Shown here piece by piece: positions 33,001 to 46,887 of a stretch of DNA of 64,000 bases (position 1 is the stretch's first letter; the number at the start of each line of letters is the position of its first letter). Source of the DNA: Coccinella septempunctata (Eukaryota > Arthropoda > Insecta > Coleoptera > Coccinellidae); NCBI RefSeq assembly GCF_907165205.1, contig NC_058193.1:32005521-32069520 (forward strand), given 5' to 3'. The notes beneath the pieces are model-generated. The model ran no database searches, was not told the origin of the DNA, and worked only from the letters and a program-made list of their open reading frames with translations. A program made the translations under genes and the position numbers.

Positions 33001-36000
33001 GATTGGCTCGTTGCCTTTCCAGACTAAAATTGTATAGAACATGTCTGACCTGCAATGTTCGAGCAATTGCACCATTTATGTGACCCACCGCAGACATTAC
33101 AATGGTTAGCCAATGTTTCGACGGACTCTCGGCCAAAATTTCCTCATATTTTCATTGATTACCCCACCGACTCAATGCCGAATAGAGTAGGAGCACTAGG
33201 CAGAGCCAAATCAGGTCCGGCCTAATTTTAAACCTTGACTTCTAGGTTAGGTTCGTAACAGAATGAATTTTTTTAAACCTACGAACTTCACCAGGTTGTT
33301 CTTTTCTCTATAATGTTGTCGTTTTGAAGCGATCTTGTTTACTGTTGCCATTTCAGGGGCTAGTAAATCTCATAACTACTTCGTTTTTTTCATTTCCTTT
33401 CATATACATACATGAGCAGTTTAGGAGGAGTTTACCTTCAAACAAAGTAAATCTTCGAAATTGTAGTAGTGATGATATGGCTTAACAATATTGGTCATTA
33501 TAATTCTTCCAAATAATTATACAAAAATTCGTGTACCACAATAACACTGACAACATCTAAGTGCCACACGAGGCACATTCGCTATGCTATTTGTAATTTG
33601 CGGATAGTAGCTTCAGGAGCTAGGATGATAAAATGAAATTTTCACTTGAAAATAAGCCCCTGCTCAAGCAACTGGTTCTCATGATGTTGTTTTGAAAAGT
33701 CTCAAAGAGAGCTTGAATTAGACACTCTGTATATAATGAATGGTGCTTTTAACTGAATCTTAACGAGGTAAGGACCTTATAATGTAAAGTCCCATCCAGA
33801 TACTAGATAATATCTGTAATTACTTCTTCCGTTGGGCGTTGTTGTATAATGTGTCTTCGATAGGGTCTCCAAAATTTTGCGTTTCCGGTCTGTTAGGGGA
33901 GCAGTTTGGCGTTTCCGTTTCGCCGATTCTGACAAAGCGAAAAAATACTGCAACAGGTGTCGTGAGTTGATTGTATGCATGGTCGGCCGGATGTTCATCT
34001 AACGAATTTTTCGGCAGTTGAAATGGTTCGGCGGTATATTCTGGAAATGGCAACGTAAGATTTGCAAAATCTACACGAACTATTTCTGTATTCATCGAAT
34101 TAATTCAAGTTCTACAGGTCAAATCGATCGATAGATTGTTATAGATAGAAAGAGGTGAGAGTGGGGTTGGGTTTTTAAAGCGGCAATGTTGGATAAACGA
34201 AAATCCTATTCCATCTCTTCATCGAAAATTACCGCATTGGTTTCCGAAAAAATAGTTGACAGTCATAATGCACCAAGCATGTCTGATATTCAGTTTTCTG
34301 TTCGTTCAAATGCAGCATTAATCAGCAAGAGTATGCTCTGACCTCAACTGACCCTTCGGGTGTATTATAGTGGCACTACACGTGTACCATAAATGGGGGA
34401 GAACCCTATAATCCTATAATGAGTCAACGGGAGGGTTTAAGTAATCGTCGGGTGATTCAAATTAATATCTTTCGGTGGATTTTTGTTTGAATCTTTCAGA
34501 TGACTCACTTTTACTACCAGTTGGAGCTTAAGACTCATTTGCATGTTGCGCTGTATTCGTCTAAGAAGTGAATTGTCTTTCAGTGTCGATCTATATACCC
34601 TAATTGATCTAATTCATACTTTTCTCAATTGAAAACAGTGAATTTTCTCTCTCATAAAAAGAACGAATCCAACTAGATTCTGGGACATGATACTGGACTG
34701 CCAAAAATCTCATTTGTATTTTTTGTTCTGGGGACGAGATATGTAGAAAAATTATCCTGCTTGCTGCAGGCAGTGGGTGGGATTTCACCCAAAACTGTCG
34801 TATAAAGAAAATGCCACAGAGTTAAGAATAGAAAATTACAATTTCAAGATAGTTTGTTTCAATTCAATTTATCAGCTTGAAGGAAAACTGCTCGATCGTA
34901 TAATTGGACATCGTACTCTCATCATGTTAATTGGAAGATGGTACGTTCTCGATTACGAAAGTCTTGAAATAAAATCCATTGAAAACCTTGTACAGGGTGG
35001 ACAAAATCCGTTGCCTACTGAGGGGATCTGGAGAACTATAGCAGCTAGAAGAAAACAGATGGCACATTATTGGTCTCCTTTTTCCTGAATAATCCAAATC
35101 TGGAAACAGTTTTGCTGCTGAGCAGAAAGGAAGATTGGAAGGGGAACTCATCCACCAAATCCTGAAAAGAAATATTATCGAATGGTATAACATGGTTCGA
35201 AAACCACCACCCTCAGGGACTGGCTAGGCTATGACGCTGTCCAAGCGTCTTTTATGCAGGCTGTAGCCTTATGAAGCCTTCAATGTGAATGGGTCTAGAA
35301 GAAACTGACGAGGGTAGATGGAAGGCAGATCACGTGGTGACAGAGTGCCTCGCTATTGCAAGCCAACCAAAGGAATGTTTTCTTGTTTCTTACCTACAAA
35401 AAAAACCTAACAATTTTCACGTATTACAATATTGAATATGCCAAATCCTTTTTCTATTCGTAATTTTTTCACTCCATGCTGCATACCTACGTATGAATCT
35501 CGATGATTCATAGTGGAAGGAAAAAAAATGAGAAAATCGATCGCAAACATGTCCAGTTCTCGATTAGCACTTAATAGCACCTGTAAATAGATCAGTAAAG
35601 GTACAACCTACCTTTATATCCAGAAATGATTGGATCACGTTCCTCATTTCGTAATCCAATACATATTTTGTAACAATTATAATTATCCGTATCACAAAAC
35701 GGTCATTTTCAGTACGATCAACTGAGCAGCCTTGACTGTGATTGGGGCCTTCAAACCCGACTTATTCATAAACGAGTAACACTCTTACCAATTGAAAAAA
35801 AATACTTCCACTGGGTAGTAGTCGCTCATTGCTGGAATATGGAAATCGTAATTGAATGGATCAACAACAAACAGGACACCATAATAAATATTTAACAGCT
35901 TGAGAGAATTGTTGCCGTGGAAGTTGGGTCACAGCGTAATGAGTTGAACCTTAACCTTCCATTGTTATCGTTAACCCTCCTGTAATTACGAAATCAATTA

Positions 36001-37261
36001 GCGGAATAGCAAAATTTGCGGTCCACCGGAAACGTGTGTGTTTTAGGCTTCAGCCATACCGAGCGATAATCGATTATTTAATCATTTTCGAACCGAATAC
36101 GGCAGTACTATGTTTTTCGGTAGATTTCATTGTTTGTGTGGGTTTCGAACCAAAGCCATGGGGTATTTGAATCGTGATACGACTTTGATTAGGTGGGTAC
36201 AAGCTGTCCCAAATTCGATGCTCATTGAGAGCATCTCAGAATTAGATAAAAAATGTTCCAAGACTACCGAACTCTATTTTTAATCACCAACTTTGTTCAT
36301 ACCTTAGAAGACACCAGTTACCGTTTCATTCGTCGAAATATTCCTTCCAAAAAGAATTGTCGGAAGTCTGACGTCTTCCAGCATGATACAGCGACCATCA
36401 TAGCCTCAGATTCAGTGTTTGGCAACTGGAACGACACATGCATAAGCGTAACATTCGACTGAGCGTTCACGATTGAATATGACCAGTGACGTACCGTTTT
36501 CGCATCTTCTAGATGTTTTCTTCCAATTTTGACGAATTCTTTATTCGAGGGAAGAAATCAAGTGCTCAAAGATTGTTCTTCGGGCATATTGCAATTTTTT
36601 TTCATAGGGCATATCGAATTAGGTGGTTTTTCGAATCGTTATGGAGTATTTGGCAAAGAAGCAAATTCTTGATTTTGGATAGAGAACAGCGGCATACTCT
36701 TTAAACATTCAGACTTTGAAACATTCAGACTTTCACAGATCCAGGGTTTATGAGAAATGATTCTCATTTATTCTTTCTTAATTTTAAACCTTTCGAATTT
36801 GTCAACCAATAGATAGGACTGTTATTTATCTTGTATTCAACTCCTTCAGTAGTTGCTGTGAAAATGCGTGATTTTATATTGCATCTCTAGATTTCTTTAT
36901 TGAATTGGATATCAGCATGTGTTTGAACGATTTTCAAGAATGTGTCTAAGTAATCAGATACTTTATTTGGAGGAATTATGATGCTCAACATCTCTAATTT
37001 GTTCTGCGGTTACTCCTATTGATTAAATCGACCTCACCATTGTTTCTAAAGGAAGTGGCCCATTAGTTTGTGCACTAAAACACACCTTATGAATACTACC
37101 AATTGATTCAGTCTGCACTCAAGGTGATGAACTACTTAAGAAATTCGGCTCTCTTCAAATGCAGGTGTATAGATTTCGCCTATGAAGTCAGGAATGGAGT
37201 CTTCATTCTCCATAACAGGCAATGTCATTTTACTAGGTGTTCCATAATTCGAATGATTTCA
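33001..37261. other. Long non-coding stretch, probably HECW intron
   Basis: No HECT-domain exon or other gene recognised. Frames at 33820-34095 and 34777-35088 are open, but their products do not resemble any family I know and their composition is not convincing. No clear repeat boundaries. Confidence 0.45.
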
Positions 37262-37486
37262 AACTTGCTCTTTTAGAGTGTATAACAATCAGATCTGCGA
37301 TGATTTTCCTGGGAAGCTGACATTCGAAAAATTCCCAAAAAGATGGGGTCAGTTGAAACTTCCTCAAGACCGAACGGTTGTGCCGAAATGGATGAAATTC
37401 TCAAATTTATTACTAAAAGAGTTGCTCTTTCAGAATATGTATCACGTTTAGATCTACGATGATTTTCCTGAAAGAAAAACTACAAC
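37262..37486. repeat. Satellite F units, left flank of array 2
   Basis: About 1.4 copies of unit F. 'gatgattttcctgg' near 37299 and 'gatgattttcctg' near 37459 give a spacing of about 160 bp. 'aaaaagatggggtcagttga' and 'gttgctctttcagaatatg' are shared with the F segments after both S arrays. It joins S in mid-unit at 'aacaataaattcgat'. Confidence 0.82.
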
Positions 37487-40400
37487 AATAAATTCGATTT
37501 TTTCTAAACAGTGTCGGATATCTGGAAGTTTGGTATGAAAACTTAGGTTTTCCTATACGCTGAATCTATTGCAAGCCTTCCGGAAAGCCTATCTCCCTCC
37601 GTTTAGATTTTCGTCTTGGAATGGCATTTTTCATAAATCGCAAATTTCAATCTGCGATATCTCATGTTATATTCGTCTGATCCAATTGGGATTTTCAGTT
37701 TCGTAATCAGCGTTGATAAGGCTTTTATTCTAGCATAAAAACTTAATTTCTAAAATCCTCATTTTTTGGGTCAAAAATGAGCAAGGAGTTAGACCCCCTA
37801 AAATGACCTATTTGATCCTCTGCCTGAAATTCAGGGTGTCCTACTACTGTCTTAGGATATGGAGTGTATAGAACTCACTTTGTTGATTCCACCAAACCAA
37901 ATAGTTGATGATTCCATAGAGAGTTGCACTCCAGAGAGCACTTCAAACTGAACTGGAAAATGAAAAATGGAAAAACAATAAATTTGATTTTTTTCTGAAC
38001 AGTGTCGGATATCTGAAAGTTTAGTATGAAAATATAGGTTTTCGAATACGCTGAATCTATTGCGAGCATTTTCGGAAGCCTATCTCGCTCCGTTTAGATT
38101 TTCATCTTTGAAATGACATTTTTCAAAAAATGCCAAATTTCAATCTGCGATATCTCCTGTTATATACGTCTGATCCAATTGGGATTTCCGGTTTCGTAAT
38201 CAGCGTTGATAAGGCTTTCATCCTAGCATAAGAACTCAATTTCGAAAATCTCGATTTTTTGGGTCAAAAATGAGCAAGGGGTTAGACCCCCCAAAAATGA
38301 CATATTTGTTCCTCTGCCTGAAAATCAGGATGTTCTACTACTGTCTTAGGATATGGAGTATATAAAACTCACTTTGTTGATTCCACCAAACCAAACAGTT
38401 GATGATTTCATAGAGAATTGCACTCCAGAGAGCACTTCAAACTGAACTGGAAAATGAAAAATGGAAAAACAATAAATTTGATTTTTTTCTGAACAGTGTC
38501 GGATATCTGGAAGTTTGGTATGAAAATATAGGTTTTCGAATACGCTGAATATATTGCGAGCATTTTCGGAAGCCTATCTCGCTCCGTTTAGATTTTCATC
38601 TTTGAAATGACATTTTTCAAAAAATGCCAAATTTCAATCTGCGATATCTCCTGTTATATACGTCTGATCCAATTGGGATTTCCGGTTTCGTAATCAGCGT
38701 TGATAAGGCTTTCATCCTAGCATAAAAACTCAATTTCGAAAATCTCGATTTTTTGGGTCAAAAATGAGCAAGGGGTTAGACCCCCCAAAAATGACATATT
38801 TGTTCCTCTGCCTGAAAATCAGGATGTTCTACTACTGTCTTAGGATATGGAGTATATAAAACTCACTTTGTTGATTCCACCAAACCAAACAGTTGATGAT
38901 TTCATAGAGAATTGCACTCCAGAGAGCACTTCAAAGTGAACTGGAAAATGAAAACTGGAAAAACAATAAATTCGATTTTTTTCTAAACAGTGTCGGATAT
39001 CTGAAAGTTTGGTATGAAAATATAGGTTTTCGAATACGCTGAATCTATTGCGAGCATTTTCGGAAGCCTATCTCCCTCCGTTTAGATTTTCATCTCTGAA
39101 ATGGCATTTTTCAAAAAATGGCAAATTTCAATCTGCGATATCTCCTGTTATATACGTCTGATCCAATTGGGATTTTCGGTTTCGTAATCAGCGTTGATAA
39201 GGCTTTCATCCTAGCACAAAAACTCAATTTCGAAAATCTCGTTTTTTTGGGTCAAAAATGAGCAAGGGGTTAGACCCCCCAAAAATGACATATTTGTTCC
39301 TCTGCCTGAAAATCAGGATGTTCTACTACCGTCTTAGGATATGGAGTATATAAAACTCACTTTGTTGATTCCACCAAACCAAACAGTTGATGATTTCATA
39401 GAGAATTGCACTCCAGAGAGCACTTCAAAGTGAACTGGAAAATGAAAACTGGAAAAACAATAAATTCGATTTTTTTCTAAACAGTGTCGGATATCTGAAA
39501 GTTTGGTATGAAAATATAGGTTTTCGAATACGCTGAATCTATTGCGAGCATTTTCGGAAGCCTATCTCCCTCCGTTTAGATTTTCATCTTTGAAATGGCA
39601 TTTTTCAAAAAATGCCAAATTTCAATCTGCGATATCTCCTGTTATATACGTCTGATCCAATTGGGATTTCCGGTTTCGTAATCAGCGTTGATAAGGCTTT
39701 CATCCTAGCATAAAAACTCAATTTCGAAAATCTCGATTTTTTGGGTCAAAAATGAGCAAGGGGTTAGACCCCCCAAAAATGACATATTTGTTCCTCTGCC
39801 TGAAAATCAGGATGTTCTACTACTGTCTTAGGATATGGAGTATATAAAACTCACTTTGTTGATTCCACCAAACCAAACAGTTGATGATTTCATAGAGAAT
39901 TGCACTCCAGAGAGCACTTCAAAGTGAACTGGAAAATGAAAACTGGAAAAACAATAAATTCGATTTTTTTCTAAACAGTGTCGGATATCTGAAAGTTTGG
40001 TATGAAAATATAGGTTTTCGAATACGCTGAATCTATTGCGAGCATTTTCGGAAGCCTATCTCCCTCCGTTTAGATTTTCATCTCTGAAATGGCATTTTTC
40101 AAAAAATGGCAAATTTCAATCTGCGATATCTCCTGTTATATACGTCTGATCCAATTGGGATTTTCGGTTTCGTAATCAGCGTTGATAAGGCTTTCATCCT
40201 AGCACAAAAACTCAATTTCGAAAATCTCGTTTTTTTGGGTCAAAAATGAGCAAGGGGTTAGACCCCCCAAAAATGACATATTTATTCCTCTGCCTGAAAA
40301 TCAGGATGTTCTACTACCGTCTTAGGATATGGAGTATATAAAACTCACTTTGTTGATTCCACCAAACCAAACAGTTGATGATTTCATAGAGAATTGCACT

Positions 40401-41045
40401 CCAGAGAGCACTTCAAAGTGAACTGGAAAATGAAAACTGGAAAAACAATAAATTCGATTTTTTTCTAAACAGTGTCGGATATCTGAAAGTTTGGTATGAA
40501 AATATAGGTTTTCGAATACGCTGAATCTATTGCGAGCATTTTCGGAAGCCTATCTCCCTCCGTTTAGATTTTCATCTTTGAAATGGCATTTTTCAAAAAA
40601 TGCCAAATTTCAATCTGCGATATCTCCTGTTATATTCGTCTGATCCAATTGGGATTTTCGGTTTCGTAATCAGCGTTGATAAGGCTTCCATTGTAGCACA
40701 AAAATGAGCAAGGGGTTAGACCCCCCAAAAATGACATATTTGTTCCTCTGCCTGAAAATCAGGATGTTCTACTACCGTCTTAGGATATGGAGTATATAAA
40801 ACTCACTTTGTTGATTCCACCAAACCCAACAGTTGATGATTTCATAGAGAATTGCACTCCAGAGAGCACTTCAAAGTGAACTGGAAAATGAAAAATGGAA
40901 AAACAATAAATTCGATTTTTTTCTAAACAGTGTCAGATATCGGAAAGTTTGGTATGAAAATATAGGTTTTCGAATACGCTGAATCTATTGCGAGCAATTT
41001 CGAAAGCCTATCTCCTTCCGTTTAGATTTTCATCTTGGAAATGGC
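37487..41045. repeat. Satellite S array 2 (about 7 units of 494 bp)
   Basis: The landmark 'atgatt(t)c' recurs at 37908, 38402, 38896, 39390, 39884, 40378 and 40836. The period is 494 bp except the last, which is 458 because of a 36-bp deletion near 40700. Same orientation as array 1. Units at 38896 and 39884 share one set of variants ('tctctgaaatggc', 'gggattttcgg', 'ctaccgtctt') and those at 39390 and 40378 share 'tctttgaaatggc' and 'aaatgcc', so the middle of the array is organised as dimers. The array stops at the same unit position as array 1. Confidence 0.95.
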
Positions 41046-41385
41046 ATTTTCCAAAAAATGCAAATTTCTCTTGAGAATTCGTCAAGACCGAACGGTTGTA
41101 CCGAAATGGATGAAATTCTCAGATTTATCACTAGACGATTTGCTCTTTCGGAATATGTATCATATTTCGATCTACGATAATTTTCCTGGAAGAAAAACTA
41201 CTCGCGACTTGACCATCGAAAAATTCCCAAAAAGATGGGGTCAGTTAGAACTTCCTAAAAACCGAACGGTTGTGAAGAAGTAGATGAAATGACTAGAAGA
41301 GTTGCTCTTTCAGAATATGTATCACATTTGGATCTACGATGATTTTCCTGGAAGATACGCGACTTGAAAGTTGACCTATAAACTT
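41046..41385. repeat. Satellite F units, right flank of array 2
   Basis: Two copies of unit F: 'ctacgataattttcctgg' at about 41172 and 'ctacgatgattttcctgg' at about 41334 give a spacing of about 162 bp. Also 'accgaacggttgt' at about 41088 and 41259. The S-to-F junction ('cttgagaattcgtcaagacc') matches the one at about 2210. Confidence 0.85.
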
Positions 41386-43050
41386 TCCTGTATATTGCGA
41401 TATTAAAATAGCAGTCAGAAGTTACATAATGAAACCAAGCCAATAGCAGGCATGAATAATTTTAAAAGAATATTAAACGTATATAATTGTAGTTTCGGCA
41501 TTGAATATTCGCAGGACGGAAGCTCTGCAGCTGTTTCGGCTAATAAGATAATGAAATTTTCAGGTCGTCATTTATCAATTAAATATTTGACCATCATTGG
41601 GGTGGCTGCCTTGAATGTATATTTCGATTGCGTGAGGTATTCTGTCATTTATATAGAGGAAAACATTCTTAAAAGGTATCTAATTAGAGAGTTACACAGC
41701 GCATACATGGTGTCCTAACTAAAACAATCCCATTCAAAAAAATTCATGCTTCAATTTCTGATTGAATATTGGAATTCCCAAGACTTCCTTAGTAGCAGAC
41801 AGTTAGGACAGCTAAAAAACGAAGAAGTGGAAGAATTGTTTCATTAATCATTCTTCAGTCTTTGACATAATGTATTCAAAAAAACCCACGACATATATCA
41901 CCAAAAATGAATTAGATTCTCGAATTTTAATAGATTTCTTGAATTTGAAACCCGTCCAAAAATATGTCATCACCGGATTCATCGACATATCTCCAAATAG
42001 CTCGGCAGCATCTGCAGTTTCGCGTATAATTAGCTGATGCGAAAGGAAATTAGGTTAGACCTATTTTCGATCGACATTTGTTGCAGGAAATGGATCTGTA
42101 TCAAACATCACGTCGAATGTTAGGGATTTCTTGAACTCGGTTAACCGTTTCCTATTCAAATAAAAACAATGATTTCAGCATGTACGTTGTTTGGATAATG
42201 TTTGTCCTATATTAATATTTATTAGCTTGTGTCGAAAAGAGAAGGATACGTATTTAGGGATCTGGAAATGGCTTCGAATGAGTTCGAAAGGAAAATATTC
42301 AGGAATTGCTAGCAGTGGCTATTTGTGTCACATTATGTAGTGAAATTATGTATGCATAGTAATAATTGACTCCCATATTGAAATTTTCAAGCTGTATCCC
42401 AGTCGTCTACTTTTCAAATGGAATTCTTTTAAACTGAACTATTTTAGCCTAGAGTAGAGAAGTAAATCTCTTATTCTATTCAATTTTGAATTTGTTTCTT
42501 ATGCTGTTGAAGGTGGAATAACAGATAATTAGCTATTGAAATCTGAAACGAAGGAAAACTATTTCGAAGGTTCAGAATGATTAGAGAAAAGAAAAAGACT
42601 GGCTTTTTGAGAGTCTGTTGTAAAATCGTGTGCAAGCACTCTTCAATCAGCTCTCATTTGGAATTCTACCCAATCACTTTGCATATAAGCCACCTCCATA
42701 AAATAATATGAAGATTCATATTTTTGCCATTGGGTATAGCTTAACTGAAATTTTTTGTTTCAGGTGAGTCATGTTGGTTTTCTTCTCCTATTTTCACAAA
42801 AATGTAAGTACCCTTTTCACCTGAGCATAAATTGTACCTACTTCAGAACCGTGCTAGGCTCGTAAATGTTTATGTAATCACACTCAAGCTACTCGTATAT
42901 CTCATTAACAATCAAGATTTTTCCCACCATACGTGTAATTAAAAAGTGCATAAATCGTTTTCATGGGATTCTTACAGTGACCTAAATATTGAGAGCGTTT
43001 GATAATTATTATATTGAGTACACCAACGTAAACCTTGAGAGATGTATCGA
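41386..43050. other. Non-coding stretch
   Basis: No supported gene. An 88-codon frame at 41452-41718 has no recognisable similarity and is probably chance. Confidence 0.4.
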
Positions 43051-43738
43051 TATACATAGTGAGTGAAAAGTAACGGACAAAATTCATGTTTGGTATTTAC
43101 TACTTTATAGAAAAAAAAGGGTAGAGCACTTACATTTTATTTCAAATCACCTTTTCATGTATCATTGCGGAGTTTGTTATCCACCCTCAACAACAAGTGG
43201 AGGGTGGTTGAATTTTTTTCATGGCAACCCTTACTTTCTGTGCCAGAAATGGATAGACCTGATTTTGCTGTGGTTTTTCATCAAATCTTTTTTATCACGG
43301 GGATGAAATTTGGACATTTTCATGTATTTTGAAGTTGATAAAATACTTATTAGGAGCAAGTACTGTTGTTTTTGAATTGTTATCGAGAAAATGTCTGTTT
43401 TCAGGCGTGTAATTGATGAAGGATAAAAAAACTTACATGTTTATTCATTTTTGTCATTGTTGTTTTTAATGCAGTTAATTCTTCAATTTTTATTCTGGGG
43501 AAATACATTTTTTCGATAAGACTAAACATTAATCACTCCTAAAGTGTATTGACATTGACTAGGATAGAAAAGGGTTGATAAAAAAACTATCATGACCAAA
43601 TCATCTTCAGCAACGAAAGGTCTATGAATTTTTTGCATAAAGAGTGGTCCTAAACTCAATAAACCTCCACATAGAGTGAATTAGCGTAATTTAAACTCAT
43701 AGAAAGGCTTGTTCATTACTTTTTACTCCCTCTGTATA
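43051..43738. mobile_element. Non-autonomous element with about 30-bp inverted ends
   Basis: The left end is 'tatacatagtgagtgaaaag' and the inverse of the right end is 'tatacagagggagtaaaaag'; the match continues through 'taa.gaacaa'. Length is about 688 bp, with no coding capacity. The TATACA start is like many small insect DNA elements whose transposase is unknown. Confidence 0.6.
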
Positions 43739-46700
43739 CCCTGATGTCATATAATAACCATAACGCTTCACCTGAAGCGATCAAGCGTTTAAATTATTCA
43801 CAGTTAGATTGGTATCGTCGATGATATTCAATATCTTGTTGATAAAATCGGTGTTTTTTGTTGCTCTGGAGCTAATTATCAAAATGGCCCAGGTTATGAT
43901 CGCCCAACTGGCAATACATTGTCTACCATCCCAGCTTCTTTATGGAATCGAACAAAGACAAAAGATTACCAGGAAATTTCACAGTAGTTCAAAAAATATT
44001 CAATCTTTTCGCTCCACACGCACCAGGCTTTTTCGAAGTGACTTCAGGCTACTTATTTTTGAGGGTGGAGTGAAACATTAGGGTCATACGTATTGATATA
44101 ATGTCTAAAATGAGATTCAGTTTAAAAATCATAATAGCTCTACGCATTTTCGCCTTTTTTCCTACTTGATTGTAATACTGAACCGGAAGCTATATATAAG
44201 GTCATCCTGTAGAAAAAGACAGACTTGAAAATATGTTCAACCGCCGTTCCCAAATTGTCGTTATGATTTGAATATTATCTTTCAACATTCGGTTTATTCC
44301 GTCCGTTACTTATTCTTATCAAAACAAATAAATAAACAACATGTGATCGTTGTTTATGTGCAGGAGATACACGAGTTCAAAGATGCACCAACCGAAAATT
44401 ATGAATGCTTCCTCGATTCTTGTTCCTCTATAAATTTAATCTAATATCAAATAATACTGATTCACTGTTTCAATATTATGTTACGAAATCAACAGGGCCT
44501 CATATTACAAGAAATAACCAAGACGATTCGAAAAATAAATCTTAATCCACGACGATTCATAAAGTGAAGTTGACCATTAAGGTAATGTTAATAAATCACT
44601 GGATATTTGAGCATTTATCCACTGATTGTGGAATATCAAATATTGAGTACTGACTTGTGATATGATTTATGAGCCATTATTCCCCGATCTATCAAACTCA
44701 ATGATCATAACTACAGACAGAACCTCTGAACATAGTGATATTGAAATAGAGTATTCTACTCACATGACAACAAGACCATGCTGGTTGAATAATATAATAT
44801 TTCACGACCGCTTGCATTATAATAAATTATGATCATATAAAAACGAAAAAGTGTCTGTTTTCTTGATGTCTCAATTCATATGAAACTTAATGTGAAATTG
44901 TATCGGTGTTTGTATGAACATTGCAAGTTCGGATTTCATTGATGGAACATCTTCATTCAAGTCTACCACCGTCTTGTCTCATTGGTTTGTTTCACTCAAA
45001 ATCGTCTTATCTTTGCAGAATAACGGCACGTATCAAATATGACAATAAAAGCTTTTTTTCATCCGGTTTCTGCGAAATATGAATTGGAGCATGTACGAAT
45101 GTTTATGTGCGTGCGTGATTTATCTCGATGTAAATGTATATTTCAAGAGAGAAACACAAATATATCATTTCGAACAGCTTTAGAGCTGTATGATTTAGGA
45201 GTAAACCTGCAATTTACACTATTTTCCACAGATTGATATCTCTAAATAGGAGTAGTTGGCTTTGATTCGTACTTTCAAGATGCTGAAAATAGACAAAACT
45301 CCAAATATAGACTAATACCTACATTAACAAACATAAATATATCATAAGAATTTGAAAAATCATGACGAAACTATCTGATCATGACTGAAACATGGTGAGA
45401 TGAATTTTTAATTATTGTTTCTTCGAGTAATTTTTTTCACAGAGAACTATCGGCCAAAACAGCCACAGTTAAAAAATACCATTTTCAGAATTAAATGAAT
45501 AGTGCTGATTTCATGATCACGAAAATTTTTTCCAGGAGATTTTTTTGTTGATTTTTCCAATAGGATATTTATGCAAGAACAGATAAATGATTCATTGTTA
45601 ACTCCTACATTAAGAAGTGCGAGAATCAGAACATAAAAGCTCTTTTAAAATTCCTCAACTTCGGTTTTAAATGAATTCTTTTGTTATTTTATGATCTGCT
45701 AATTCCTAGTCTCCTTGGATGTCATTAACATACCTAATTAAATATGTCTCATTTGAATCCATATAAAGACTTCTGTTGCGTAATGGAAAAATTTTGCTCA
45801 CTCTTGGGAATATTTTAATCAATCTTCAATTCATATTATTTTTTTTTTGCTGATCAAGAACAGCTACTTTGTTTGTTGTTTCTTTTTGTCCGTATCTGGA
45901 CCAGTTTATTCTTGATAATATTTTCGTATCGTGAGGAATTGAAGTTGTTGAAAAGGGTAACAAAAAAAGGTTGTGCTTCAAAGTACAGCCTGAAATGAAA
46001 TGGACTCAGTAGGTTGATTTCGAGGGATGAAAAATTACTACTTTTTCCTAGTATCAGAGCTTTTTTTCAAGGTTTTTTTGAAGAAAGTATTATTTTCAGT
46101 GGGCTCCCTGCATTCCGCTGAAATGAAATGAAATATTTCCCTCATGATTTGAAATTCATATGTGTTCATCCAACATGAAAGTTACAAATTTAGGCATTCT
46201 ATGGACGAAAACACACGAGGGCTGCTTTTTTTAGTTGAGACAGCCTGTATGTGAATAGCTTGTTCAGCGTATCTCCTCAACGAACATAGGAGAAACGAGA
46301 TATTTTCTTCCATTAATCCCAAGTATAATTTATTTAAATTTATCGAATGAATAATCTTCGAACAAACATACTGGAGGAACATGTGGCGGTTTCCCTATAT
46401 GAATGACTAACGTAGCGCAATCAACATTTAATCGGGTCATACAAACACTGACGGTTAGGAGTCGAAAAGAGAGAAGGAAAATGTAGTAATTGACTTTCAA
46501 CGGGCAAGTACATTCGCTAACTAACGTACAAAAGAAGCCCTTTTATTCGTAATGAAGACCAAAGGCGAATTTGTTGCAGGAAATGAAACCAGCAGGAAGT
46601 TACAGCTGAATACGAAACCTGTATCTAAAGGTTCGCACACGTTTATCGATGATATATCGTGGGTATTTCAAGGGGGGGTTGAAATATGGCGTATTGTAGA

Positions 46701-46755
46701 AGGGTAGCAGTAGCTATTGAACTAGAACAAATCTGGTACCTTTCCCTCATGTGGT
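43739..46755. other. Long AT-rich non-coding stretch
   Basis: No gene or repeat boundary recognised over about 3 kb. Short frames present look like chance. Confidence 0.45.
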
Positions 46756-46803
46756 TAATATTCTGTTGAAATATTTGTACGAGTCAAAGACTTACCCTGT
46801 TTA
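46756..46803. mobile_element. Repeat A terminal fragment
   Basis: Only one terminal repeat is left: 'ctgttgaaatatttgtacga' followed by 'gtcaaagacttaccctg'. It lies just before mariner copy 6. Confidence 0.75.
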
Positions 46804-46887
46804 ATAGCAGAGTTTGAAATGGTAAAAAAAACGTAACCAGCAGAAATAAAAAAACAGTGTGACATATTGTTTTCACCATTTTTTTCA

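Noticed and set aside
34777..35088. 103-codon + strand frame as a possible HECW or HECT exon
   Set aside because: The product has none of the HECT motifs and the frame does not fit the split codon left at 32276 in any obvious way.
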